DNA from: Atriophallophorus winterbourni | Lineage: Eukaryota; Platyhelminthes; Trematoda; Plagiorchiida; Microphallidae | Reading direction: 5' to 3' | DNA length: 64,000 nt | Assembly (NCBI GenBank): GCA_013407085.1 | Contig: JACCGJ010006066.1 | Location: 1-64,000 of the forward strand | Shown here: piece after piece, positions 22,838 through 34,900 of the stretch | Numbering within the stretch: position 1 is the first letter of the stretch | Layout of the letters: each line of letters begins with the position of its first letter | Made by a program: the position numbers and the translations under genes | Notes under the pieces: model-generated | Seen by the model: only the letters and a program-made list of their open reading frames with translations | Databases searched by the model: none | Told to the model about the DNA's origin: nothing

Positions 22838-22866
22838 TATATATTCTGTTGACATTTTATATATGG
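22838..22866 (+). promoter_or_regulatory. TATA-like sequences upstream of Ig-gene exon 1
   Basis: TATATATT (about 22,838) and TTTATATATGG (about 22,856) lie 60 and 40 bp before the ATG. In the inverted copies A and B the first is replaced by TTATTTT and the second is absent, so these sites are the main difference between the live and dead promoters. The transcription start is not determined. Confidence 0.4.
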
Positions 22867-22896
22867 TAGGTTGAACTTGAAGAATTACTTTTCAAA

Positions 22897-22984
22897 ATGG
22901 TTGTTTCAATGTGGTTCAACCTAGTTCTACTTTGCCTGCAAACGAGAACAATCATCGCCTTCGATATTACGGTCGTTCATCCAA
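22897..22984 (+). CDS. Ig-superfamily gene exon 1 (signal peptide)
   Basis: ATG at 22,897. It encodes MVVSMWFNLVLLCLQTRTII and AFDITVVHP, a hydrophobic leader with likely cleavage near residue 21-22. Donor A/GTAAGA at 22,985, phase 1. Inverted decayed copies lie at 10,954-11,139 and 21,020-21,205. Confidence 0.75.
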
Positions 22985-25900
22985 GTAAGATAGTAATTTA
23001 TATTTTGTTTTACCCAAGACAACGTTACTTACAAACGCTGAATTCTCACATGATTCGAGCTTCTGATATGATTGTGTATTGTGTTTATTTATTCTCATTT
23101 CTGATAAATGAGAACGGATTTCCTGAAAACCAAGTGTAGCAAAACTGCAACCTGACTGAAATGAGCGATTTATTTTAGTTAAACAATAGATAAATATTCA
23201 TAATGTTTTGGCTGAAATATGTCATTTGGAAAGTCTAAGGTTTAGTCATGTGAAACTATCGGGAACATTGAATCATAATATGTCCGAAAAGCTCATTTGA
23301 TTTGGATAAATTGGTAGCTTTCATCAACAACAAATATAATTAGTTTTGTCGACTAGCATAACTAAAATTATCTATTTTTTGAGAGTTCAAGCTCTTGTTC
23401 ACAGTTGAACCTGTAAACGTTCAGCGATATAGCCTTTTCTTCACACACGATATCCATGATGCTTAACCATTGATCAGATCATTTTTTCTACATCTTTACA
23501 CAAACTACAATGTCGATATTTATATAAAACTGTCTTCAATTTCACAGTTATAAAGGATTATTAATAACGTGATTCATTCCCTTCAAATTATTAACTCACG
23601 TTCACGTCCTATTATGTGTCATTATTTGTTACACGAGTTGCTATTAGTGCAACTCAAATCATGTGACCGAAGTAATGTGTTGCTCACACTACCGTTTACT
23701 GACTATTTGCTGTCATAAGATGGATGCAATAATATTAGGTTCTGTGAGATATGAAAAGGTGAATATGTGCTAAACAATGTTATACATAAATGCCAATGTT
23801 ACACATAGTTCGCATAACAAACCACTGATTTCAAACACAGAAACCCATAGTGATTCTTGATCAAGTAGTCAAGGCAATTATGGATGATCGATGTGATGCG
23901 TTGCTCACATCCCCCGGGCTAACACACCACTACCGGTTTCTGGCTGTTGGCCACCTTCAGTTTTGAGGAATATTATATAGTTTTCGCTTAATGTTTCTAC
24001 GATGAATTTACAACTCATTTCTTCAGCATTGCACTGGATTTATCTTTTGAAAAGATAAAATATTGTTCATTATTCTCATCTCATGGTAAATGCAGTTTGT
24101 ACATTGATTCGAGTCCAGGCATGCCGATAAATTTCTTTGTTTCAATGATGCTAATAATTTTGCAATATATTTTGCTCATCAAACTTTCAGCTGAGAACAT
24201 CATTGACTTTGTTCCGACGGACGTCATTTATATCAAGGAAGGCAAGGTACCGCAATTAAAGTGTACGATTAAGTACAGTGGAACCGTTAGGTGAGTAACG
24301 ATTTTAGTTTATAGATTTTCAATGGTAATTGTGTCAAAATTGTATCCAATTCATTTTAGTAACAACATTATCTGTTCAGTGAATATATACAACATCTGCG
24401 GTTTTCTGAGCACCAATATGTTTATATTTTCACTCAAGAAACCAGATAAAATGTGTACCTCCCTCTTGAATGAAAGTGAGAATTTTTTTCGTTTGGAGAC
24501 ACAAACATTATAGTCCACCAGACTACTGATTTTCAGTTAGTAATAACTAATATGTGGAAAATGGATATGATTTCACCTGCAATTTTACAAGTGATTTCTA
24601 AATATTTCATTTTAGAGCACAGCTACTAATATTCACCAATTTCACTCTAGTAAAAAATGTATTTCATGAGAATGCCTGAAAAACATTGTACGTCCCAATC
24701 CTGAAATAAATAAATTTTGCTGCGTCAATTATATTGTATTTTCATTCTCACACAAATACTTTATTTACAGTGCACTTAAACAAGGTTGGATACAACTGAA
24801 TAGTTTGCAATTTATTCTGAATTCCGTTCCACCTCAAACGCACCCATCAGAGACTAAGACGTATGTCTATACGAGTCCTGACAATCAGCCATTTGAGGAG
24901 GGTGATTATGCATGCAGTGTGACGGGTCCATTTGGAACTGCCATCGGAAACAAAACTACGTTGAAAATAGACCGTAAGTCGCTATCATATTCTGTTACAG
25001 ACACAAATAAAATGTTTTGTGACAACTAAAACTTTGTCTCCAATCAGTCAGTCCAAATTCAATAATAATATTATCATGATGCAAAGCAATTGGACAATTA
25101 AGTGTTCTAACAAAGATACCTAAATTGGAGTGTGGCAAGAAACGTCTATTTATTCCTTAGAGTAATTCGAATCTGCTGCTTCCATGGTAAAATCCTGATT
25201 TGAAATGTGAACAGTTCTCCAAATTATAGCAAACATACATACAAATGTATTTGTGAAAGCGCATGACAGGCGATTGTGTATTAAAACTGAAATTACCTTT
25301 CTATTTGTCACATTTAACGCTTTAGAAAATTACAAGAGCGCTTGTTTTGTATCGTATTAAATGAGGAAGATCATTTATATATAAAAAGAACTGGTTTCGA
25401 CCCAGTTCTCAACTTGGTTGGATTCAGCTCTTGGTTTGGATAATTCGAGTAATTTGCTTTCTATTCCAACATTCACTCTTCGTTAAGAATGAAAGCGTTT
25501 GTGGCAGGTAAGTGGAGTTCAATTGGAAACAAAAAAACATTTGGTGGTCACGTGTGTGGGAGCAGATTTCTCGTTCTAACATTATCTATATTTAGCTCAA
25601 CCTTTTAAAAAAGTTAACTAATTATTCACTGATAAGATTCATGTACATCCTGATCCGCAATACTTAAAATGATCAAACTACGCGAAACTAGTGTATGTAT
25701 GTGTGGTGGAATGGATGCAAATATGGATAACAGTGATTGGGCCTTTTATGCTAAAAGCGTCAAATGTTGAATTTTCTCTTTAAATTACAATGTAGAACAC
25801 GGCCTTTGGAATTATAACGTCGTTTGTTTATGTGATGAACAAGATGAATCGGACGGTAATAAAGAGCATAACTTCTGGTTCTACTCTGAACGAATATTTT

Positions 25901-28900
25901 CATACATGACAATATTGTTTACGCCAGTATGGTTAATTCTCAGGCCCCGCACTCAAATTATCCATAGAAATGTGTACATGGACTGGAGAAGAACTCATCG
26001 ATTAATCATAACTCCACATATCTAACGTCATAAATACTTTTTGTACGAAGGAATACGTATTGTTGAGGCATCTTATGAGATAAACATCATACACGCGTAC
26101 ATGTCAAATTCGGTTTCCTTCGGGAAGGTGAAGTTATTTCGTTCATAAGGAAGTAAAACCACAATATCCAACATCCACTAACTTGCGGGTTTCTCTAATC
26201 ATGAAAAATGTCTCCAGGATTAGACCGCTAGGAAACATTCGTAGCCGGTTTCTTATTGGGCAGTCCGATGTTGTTTTGACCTTCGTTCTAGCAATAAATA
26301 CGACGAATCCGTTTTGCATACAAATCAGCCTTGGTGCTTCTTTGATTCCACTGGTGTCGTGTAGAAGGAGCACTTGCTAAATGGTCGAAAACTAGTTCCA
26401 ATAATCACATACACTTGAGTACATTTCAGCGTTCGGTCCATGCTACCTAGATTTCATGAGGGAATCTCACGTTTCAGTGCCGTTAAAGCATTCGCTGTTA
26501 TTAACAATGATCTAAAATGGTTGAAGATGTTGTGACAGCCATTCAAGACATACAGGTGCCAGAAAGTTGTATGATAACAGAAATATATTAAACATTTTCT
26601 CGAAAGTAAGTGCTCGGACACTAAAGTTGAGGTGCACGTTTGCATCATAACATTGGTCGGCGTTATTGTGATGATGTTATCTACGACACTCTCAAAAATC
26701 ACGCTTTTTTGTCATAAACTTACAACTGTTATCAAACAAGTGCGCATAAAACATGGCTAGTTGTATAGGGTGAATTTATTGCTAGATACGGTGCAGAATA
26801 TAGACGAAACGTTATATTGAAGATAAGAGTAGTTTTAACGAAATCTAGTGGAACACGCCTTCTAGAACTATGCACACGTCATACAGTTTTTAGTTTCAAA
26901 CAAGTTCTTTCAAATAATAAAAATGCAAGAATTTTCTTAGTATCAGATCGATGTTATTCTTATTATACCAATTAATATACAAATATTATCAACACCCGAT
27001 CATATGAATGCTCAATCTGCGATACTGGTTTTTTTCAGAGCTAAAGTTATACCAGACTACTTTTTACTTCGTCCATTTGTCTGACAAGCCAAGGATAAAT
27101 TTCAATTTTATGTGATAAACAAATCTTGCTGTGCGATTTGAACAATCTATGAACAACGGTATCAACCAAACAAGTTCACCAGATCAGCGTTAAGTTTTTT
27201 AATACCTTGCCTAATTACATGTTTAAGTTGGAACGCCAATCACAATCTTTAAATAATGAAACAATCTAAATCAAGACTAGAATTCTATTTGAATCCTTCT
27301 CAGTGGTGAATAGAACTCGCTTAATCGGCGGTAAATGTAACATACTGCTCTTTCGGTATTTCAAATTGTGACTCAAAATATAACAGACAATAATATTACG
27401 TTACTTTAAAGACGGGCAGTTATTATCTAAAAGAATACAGAGTAATTAGTAAACGTATTTCTGCAAATATCATTCCATATTGACTGCACAAAAACCATGA
27501 TTAATTTATTGGAATAACGGTGATCGGATATTTTCAGACCTGTTGTTTGTGTTCGATTTTTAACCAGATAGATATCAATACCGAATGTTTATTGCAATAG
27601 GGAGTTATTTTTGTTTTAAAATAAATTAGCAATTTGCTTAAATATTGTTTTGCCGTAATGCAGGCAAGCCAGCTATTCTTACAATTCCGTCGAATACTGA
27701 AGTTCTTATGGAAATAAGGCATCGATTTATTGTTACATCGATGAAGCACATGCAGGCAACGTTACCTGGCTCAAAAACGGTGAAAAGCTTTCCGAACACG
27801 ATGAAAATTTACAAATAACCGACAAAAATGTGAGTGATTGAATACACATATATCGATTTCCTTTAACCTTCACCACTTATTTAAGTATCTTCAAATTTGT
27901 TTTCTATCATTATTCTGTTGTAAATATTTAACTAATAGAGGCAATTCATATTTAATTTCAAATGATATTTATATATTAATATTTTGCTGGTTTATAAGGT
28001 TAACGGTTACATTATATTGTTCTTGGCCTACTTCGGTCGATGTCAACCCTGGATACACATCACACTTGCATGAATTTACATGTTCACCAACTCTCGAAAT
28101 AATGAACATTCCGATTCGGGAGGAACAATACCTCTTGCAGGGATTGCAACAGTAGGCAGATATCGGTATCTGGGTTCACTTGCACGCCGGCGGCGCGATG
28201 TGCTTGTAGCGGTCGAAAGCTGTATAGTCTCCTCCCCAGCATGCCGATGAGGCTTTACTCAATGCCACCAATATGAGCGGCGAAGAGCAATGTTTCCTTA
28301 ATTAGCGGGGTCATTGCCAAAAGCTTTCATATACCTTTTGAAAACATCTTTCTACCGCGGTCTGCTTACTGGTCGACTTCCTAATAGCAACTCGCCATAG
28401 AGTAGATCTTTCGAAATAAGACCATTTTCTATTCTGTAGATATGGTCAAGCCACCGCAGGCGCCGCTGTCGTAGTATGGTGAACATGATCTGTAGCTTTT
28501 TAAAACACTTCAGCATCAGTCAACTGCCCATCCACAATATGTTTATTATACGACGTATGCGACTAGATTGAAAGCATTGAGCTTCCATTCGTGTCCTGTG
28601 TGGGTGAACTAGGTTTTACTGCCGTACACTAAGGCATTTAATACAATCATCTTTTCCTTTACAGTCAACTCGCAGTTACCCCAAACTCGAGAGTTCAATC
28701 GGGACAAAATAACAGATTATCTGACAATCAGCTCAGCAATCTCTTTTTTTCCAGCAAGAGGTTATCTGCAACAGTTGAACCAAGTTATGGGAAGGGATGT
28801 ACTGCTTCAATCTGACTGTTCCCAACAGTGATATTTGGTGGCGATAAAATTTATTGACTAAAGTCTTTGGTCTTGCCCATTCTGATTGTTAGCCAAACGT

Positions 28901-31900
28901 AATTGCTTGCCGAAGGAAACAGTTCATTATCGATTAAAAGTGCTCTTTGGAGTGAGCAATAACGACTGTATCGTCGGCAATCAGCAGGTCACGGATTAGC
29001 ACATTCCCTGAATTGGTTTCGCACTCAACATTTTCCTGTCAAAAAACATACCATCAGTTCGCGTGCCTATTGTTTCTCCCCTAACACAGCATTCTTGCAA
29101 AAGCTCTGGTTTCGCACTAGTCACTCGGTCCGAACGTGGAAATTGCTACTCGGCATATGCAACTTTTTCTCCATTCCCAGTTTTTTAAAGCCGATTCAAG
29201 TGGGGTGGTCTTGTTGAACTAGGCTTTAAACGTTTTTGACAATCGTGCAACTAGGTTAGGTTGGCGCATGCGAGTGACTTCTATTCTAGACTCAGGAGAC
29301 AATTTAGTGCCCTAAACTTTCGTGTGTAGAAGCTTCAGTTTTGCACAGACCAGTGAATGATCAGTGTCACAGTAAGCACTTTGATACGATCTGTTGAGGA
29401 GCACGCTTCCGATATTAGTGTGCCTAACAAGAATAGGATCAAGATGATGCCAATGCTTAGAGCGAGGATGTTTCCTAGAGAAATTAGTTTGTGGTTTTGT
29501 TTGAAAGAAAGTGTTACTCACATAAAAACTGAACTCTGTGTACATTGTTATAAGGCGTTGTCTATTTTCATTGGTTTTACTCGCACCGAACCTTCCGAGA
29601 CAGTTTTGCCAATACTATAAATCTACGCCAATTCGGGAATTAAAATCACTCAATACCACTACACAATTGTTGAACATGTTTTGGAGAACTGTTGTGAGGT
29701 TAATATAAAAAGCGTCTTTTTCAGAAGGCGTCGCAGAGAGCGTCAATGTATAAACGTTGACCAACGTAATGGCACTTCAGATTTAGATTCCACATCCGTT
29801 CGCTCCGGGAGCTGTTCGTTTCTGCCGCTTTTAGTTAGCTCTTTCGCACGGCAAACACAACTCGAGGCACAAGAGAACTTCTTTCATTGCAAAGAAACTG
29901 TGTAATATTTTTCTGTTAGCATAGCAGTGTCTGGTAATCTCATCTTTAACAGGACAGCCAAGTATACATTCAGCCTTTTCAGCTCCATGCTAATTACAGC
30001 TGATTTTCTTAGTCCTCTGATATTCCAGACCTTGTCCTGAAATCCGGGAAGCATCAACGCTTCAGGTTTACAGTGTCAAAACGGACCTTTGTTGTTTATT
30101 CATTCGTTTCTCCCGTGTGGAATAATGCAGTATGCCTCTCGGTTTATTCCTGAACCCCATGCACAAAATTATGATAGTAGAATGTTGCTAGACGGCACAT
30201 CATTGACTGAGTGATTCTCAGCGTGAGGTATGCTAGACGTCTGATGTGCTTAAAAATGTTCTGCCAACAACAGTATCGACCCCGTGAAATCGTTAGAGAT
30301 TCGGGCGGGAGAGACTTAGATAGACAGTGATTTTATAGAATATGTAGGACAAACGCGTCCGAACACAGAAATCGCAGCAACATATGTCACAAGAAAAAAC
30401 AGTAAGCTGAACATCACCTATAGGATGATGAGGCATATCAAGTGAAAATATATAATCTTCCAAAAATCAATAGGGCCAGTCTGCATACATTCATCAAGTT
30501 TAGGAGTAATAACCTCAACAGACACCAAGAACATGGAAGCGTCATGGAAAAGTTTATGAGCAAATGAAATTCTGAATGAGAATATATTACGATGTACATG
30601 CGATCGAAAATGAAGAATGCCCAAATCGATTTGAATTTTTTCCTTTCTATGATGGTCATTGTCATTTCGGTAATGTTTTAAAAGATGAAATTTTGGATGC
30701 AAGATTTTGAATATCAAAAAGTTGGTCACTCTGTATCCGTCCTTGGGCAAAATCGTGTAGATTCAGTTTTATAATTTTTTCCAAGAAATTCAAGTATCCA
30801 TTGAATTTGCGTAAACGAGGAGAGCAATATCAACATAACAGTCTTCGTGCGGCTTCCATTGACGTGCATAATGACAAGCTTTCATCTTTATTACATCTTT
30901 CATCATACTCTTTTAGGCCAATGCTCAATGCTAGATTGTTACAAAGCACTGTTTCCGAATATACACTGGAGCCAAAATATTCACCGCAAATTCTCCTTTG
31001 AAAAATGTTTGCCTGGAAAATGCAATGCGTGTTGAAAAGAATACTAATAAGGATTTCAAGCTGAAATAACTGACAAGGAGAAGGACTTGGGTGTGTGGGT
31101 GAGCAGCACGTTGAAACCGTCACACAACGTTAAGGCTGTCTACGAAAAGACGTCAAAAGTACTGCTTCTGCTGAAACGCGTGTTTGGGAGTTTCACAAAG
31201 CCGACTGTTCATCGAATAATTAATACCTACTTGAGGCCCACCATGGAGTATGCGGTTCAGGCTTGGTCACCCTGGTTAAAGAAAGACATCAATCTTTCGC
31301 AGCGAATCTATAATCGGACCACGAAGCTCGTGTGCGGCTTAAAGCACAAACAATACGAAGATCGTATTGCAAACCTCAACCTCTTCGACTCTCCTTACCG
31401 ACGTCTTAGAGGTGATCTGATCCTAATGTTTAACATATTGCATACCCACAGCCATCCTCTCAATACACTATTCACACGACAACCACCAAGAAGCAGCCGG
31501 AGTCATGAATACACAGTACTAATTCCCGACTCGCGACTGAACTGTCGAAGATATTTTTATTCTGTACGTGTATGTTTCACTTGAAACTCCTTACCCTCGA
31601 ATGTTGCACTTACACTTATCCGAGGGCCCTTATGAACGGATAGATAATGGAAAAATGAAAAAGGTAATGAATAACTGCAAAACGGTCGTCTCTAGGTATT
31701 TGCGTGGCGTTAAGGAGAGTTTGGGAAAGGGATTGTGGTATAACCTGTATCCCAAGTCTACTCTAACTCCTAGGTTCTACGGCCTACGTAAAATACATAA
31801 AGAAGGCATTCCTGTAAGACCTATCGTCGACGGTATGGGATCACCTGCGCACGAGTTAGCTAGACATTTGGCTTATTTGTTGAAACCTTTAGTCGGCAAT

Positions 31901-34900
31901 ACAGCCTCGTTCATCAAGAACGCATATGACTTTGCAGCACGCTTAAAGTCGGTAACAATAGATGACGATGAAATAATGGTTAGCTTTGACGTGAGCGCTT
32001 TGTTCACCAACGTCGATACAACAAGTGCGTTACAACTAGCTAGACGGGCTTTGGAAACTGATGCCAGTTTGTCAGATCGCACAAACTTGAGCGTCCAACA
32101 AATTATCAATGGTGTATCGATCTGCCTAAGCATGAACCACTTCGTATTTAATGAGCAATTATATAGACAAAAAGAAGGGTTGGCAATGGGTTCACCGATA
32201 TCTCCAGTACTTGCGAACATGTATATGGAGCATTTCAAGAACAAAGCCCTTAATAATGAAGGGTCAAGCCAAAATTATGGTGGCGCTATGTTGATGACAC
32301 ATTTGTTATCATCAAGCGAGATCAGTTAGAGGCCTTCTTTAATTATTTAAATGAAATAGACCCATGTATTACTGTCACAAAGGAAGTGGAATCCTGCACA
32401 GGCACTCTTCCATTTTTAGACTGTTTAGCACAAAAAGTAGACGGGAAAATAAAAACTTCTGTCTATCGGAAACCTATCGATACAGATGCTGTACTACGAT
32501 ACACTTCCGCTCATCCAAGACAGGTCTTCAGTTCCATAGCTTGTTCCCTTTTCCACAAGATAGAACACTTGTGCAGCGACGAAAGGGAGCGAAAACAGGC
32601 GCACCGTGAAGCTAGCCAAAGGCTCATAGACCACGGTTACCCAAAAAGTTTTGTAAAACGCCAATTGATGAAGGTAAAATACCCATCCGAAAAATCGGAG
32701 AAAAATTGGCGAGATACAGTCTGTATACCTTATGTAAAATGCACTTCTGAAGCGATACGTAGAATCTTGAACCAGGCGGCCATACGCGTAACTTATAAGA
32801 AAGGGAAGACTATCCGTTCGGTTCTGATGCACCTCAAGGATAAGACGCCTTTATCTAGCGTTACGAACAGCATCTACAGAATCAACTGTAAGGACTGTTC
32901 GGGTGTTTACATAGGGCAGACTTCCAGGGAAATTCACACTAGAATCGAAGAACACCGAAAGCGTGTCCGGAGACAGCCCCGGGATGCGAGGGAATATCAA
33001 TCCCTTATTCGTGATTCCGCCTTGGCGGAGCACGTTTTAGATACGGGCCACAGCGTCGATCTAGACAATGTGGCAATATTGAGACGCGGTATTAAACCGT
33101 ATAGCGAACGCCTACATGCGGAGGCGGTCGAAATTGCCAAGGCAGGTCGACTGGCGGTCAATAAGGTGGATGGGGCAGAAATCTCCACAATCTGGCGCTC
33201 AGCACTGATGCGAAAGTAAATAATTTTTATTCACCTTATACCTACTGGTTAATTAGATTTTTGTTTTTCTTCAAACAGCTTAACATTAGCCCCGTTAGTT
33301 ATGTACTTTTACGTATGTGGGCCGCTGTGTCAACTGACCTTGACCGTGTTCACTTGTATCAGATTGACGTGGATACACACTGTGCGGAAAATCGGCCACT
33401 GATCCTGGTCATTCCCACGGCACGTGACACACTGTAGGCGTACTATAGGCTGTTTAGCGGTAAGGTCAAATAAATGGTGGTGGGTTGACTGCTACTTAAT
33501 CATGTTCCCTGTCCTGACTATCACCCTTGGTCTGACGAAGCTTCTGTGTCAGAAGTGAAACGTTACCCAAAAACTACTCTAACCGATTGCACACAAATTC
33601 CTTTGAATTATGAATACACGATCGGTCCCAAACATATTCCAATCGATTGCTGAATTGAATTGAATTGAATTGATCATAAAATGTGAGTGTTTGGCCACCA
33701 GAAGATTTACGTCAATCGGGATGTAACGTCGCAAATCAATCCGTTCCCGAAGTCGGTGGTCCGCATTCGTAAAACGTACCCTAACCAGCGTTATCTATTA
33801 GGGTTGATTTGCTTCTCTATATTAACATGGGCAGTAAAAATATTTTTTTCGAAAAGCATCATTGCGCATATAAACTTACAAAATGATGCGGTGGTATCTC
33901 TTTTCCACAACTATGAAAATCTAAATGTGCTATTCACGCAAGGTCTAACTTTTGCAAACAGAATAATACAGCTTAAATTGTCGCTCTACATTTGAATCAC
34001 AGAGATAGTCCATTCTAATACAATACGTGAAACAATTTGCGAAATACCATTGTTGCATTATAAATACTTGCCAATTACTCGTCATCAAACGGTGCAGATT
34101 CAATGATACAAATAGCGAGTTCAATTCTACTGTCACTACTAGTTTGAAGAACGAGAGTTTATCATGACCCTATCGATTGAAGTGTATGCGGCTTTAGATT
34201 AGCAAGTATAATCTTTCCTTCAAACTTCAAAGGTCCAAAGATTATTTCGGCTTCTTTTATCATGGTATGCAACGTTGTGAATAATATGTACTAGCTTTGT
34301 TTTCTTCCTGTAAACTCGCTCCCATAAATCATGTTTGCCTCAAGAAGGTCACCACTCGTAATTTATTATATAGGGTAAAAATGAGGTCAATTATATGGTA
34401 TAAACCATCAACAAATTTTATTTGTTTACTCTGTTTGATATTTGGATTGCACATTTTTAGTTGTTACATTTTAATCTGATCGGATTATTAGTTTTAAAAT
34501 AATGTGTTATCTACTCAAATCATTTAATTCAGCGTAATCTAATTTAAAGTCGCCGAGTAGGCGAATAAATTCATGGTCACACTTCCATGGAAGTTGGATA
34601 CAAAGGTCTTAGAAAAAATCTACTGCAAATGCGTGTGATTGAATGTTTGAAAATTTTTATAAATACAATTGTACGAACTGTGCTATGTTATTTTACTTGA
34701 ATTACCATATTTTTATAATCAAGATTAAACGATATATTATGCTTATTTCTTAGATGAGCAGATGCACCGTACTAAATAAACGCGAAATATAAAATTACTT
34801 TAAATAAAAAAATATATATACATTCATTTTTTCACGACCGCCAAAATTTATCCAGAGTTTTTTTATGATAGACACTCTTGGTGCGCAACTTAAATATTGG

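Larger units (their letters stand above)
21060..22990. repeat. Large imperfect inverted repeat spanning the Ig-gene promoter and exon 1
   Basis: The left arm is about 21,060-21,895 and the right arm about 22,201-22,990, with a spacer of about 305 bp. The inner arms pair 21,688-21,895 with 22,201-22,425. The outer arms pair 21,060-21,670 with 22,440-22,990. Shared marks include ACCTGCGGACAGTAAGATCA (22,664) and its complement at 21,425, and CTTTGCCTGCAAACGAGAAC (22,931) against its complement near 21,170. Confidence 0.8.
31619..33672 (+). mobile_element. Penelope-like retroelement (5' truncated)
   Basis: RT followed by a GIY-YIG endonuclease, the defining Penelope arrangement, then a 3' region with a candidate hammerhead ribozyme and a (TTGAA)n tract. 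It lies in the same orientation as the Ig gene, in intron 4, and abuts a CR1 fragment on its left. One frameshift near 32,270 separates the RT active site from the upstream part; otherwise the coding region is open to the stop at 33,219. The N-terminal part is missing. Confidence 0.9.

Noticed and set aside
24974..27663. Additional Ig exons in intron 3
   Set aside because: Exons 3 and 4 already join in phase. Frames in the intron lack Cys-Trp-Cys patterns and include an RTE fragment.
31873..32244. 123-codon minus-strand frame in the Penelope RT
   Set aside because: Shadow of the RT on the + strand, which carries the catalytic motifs.
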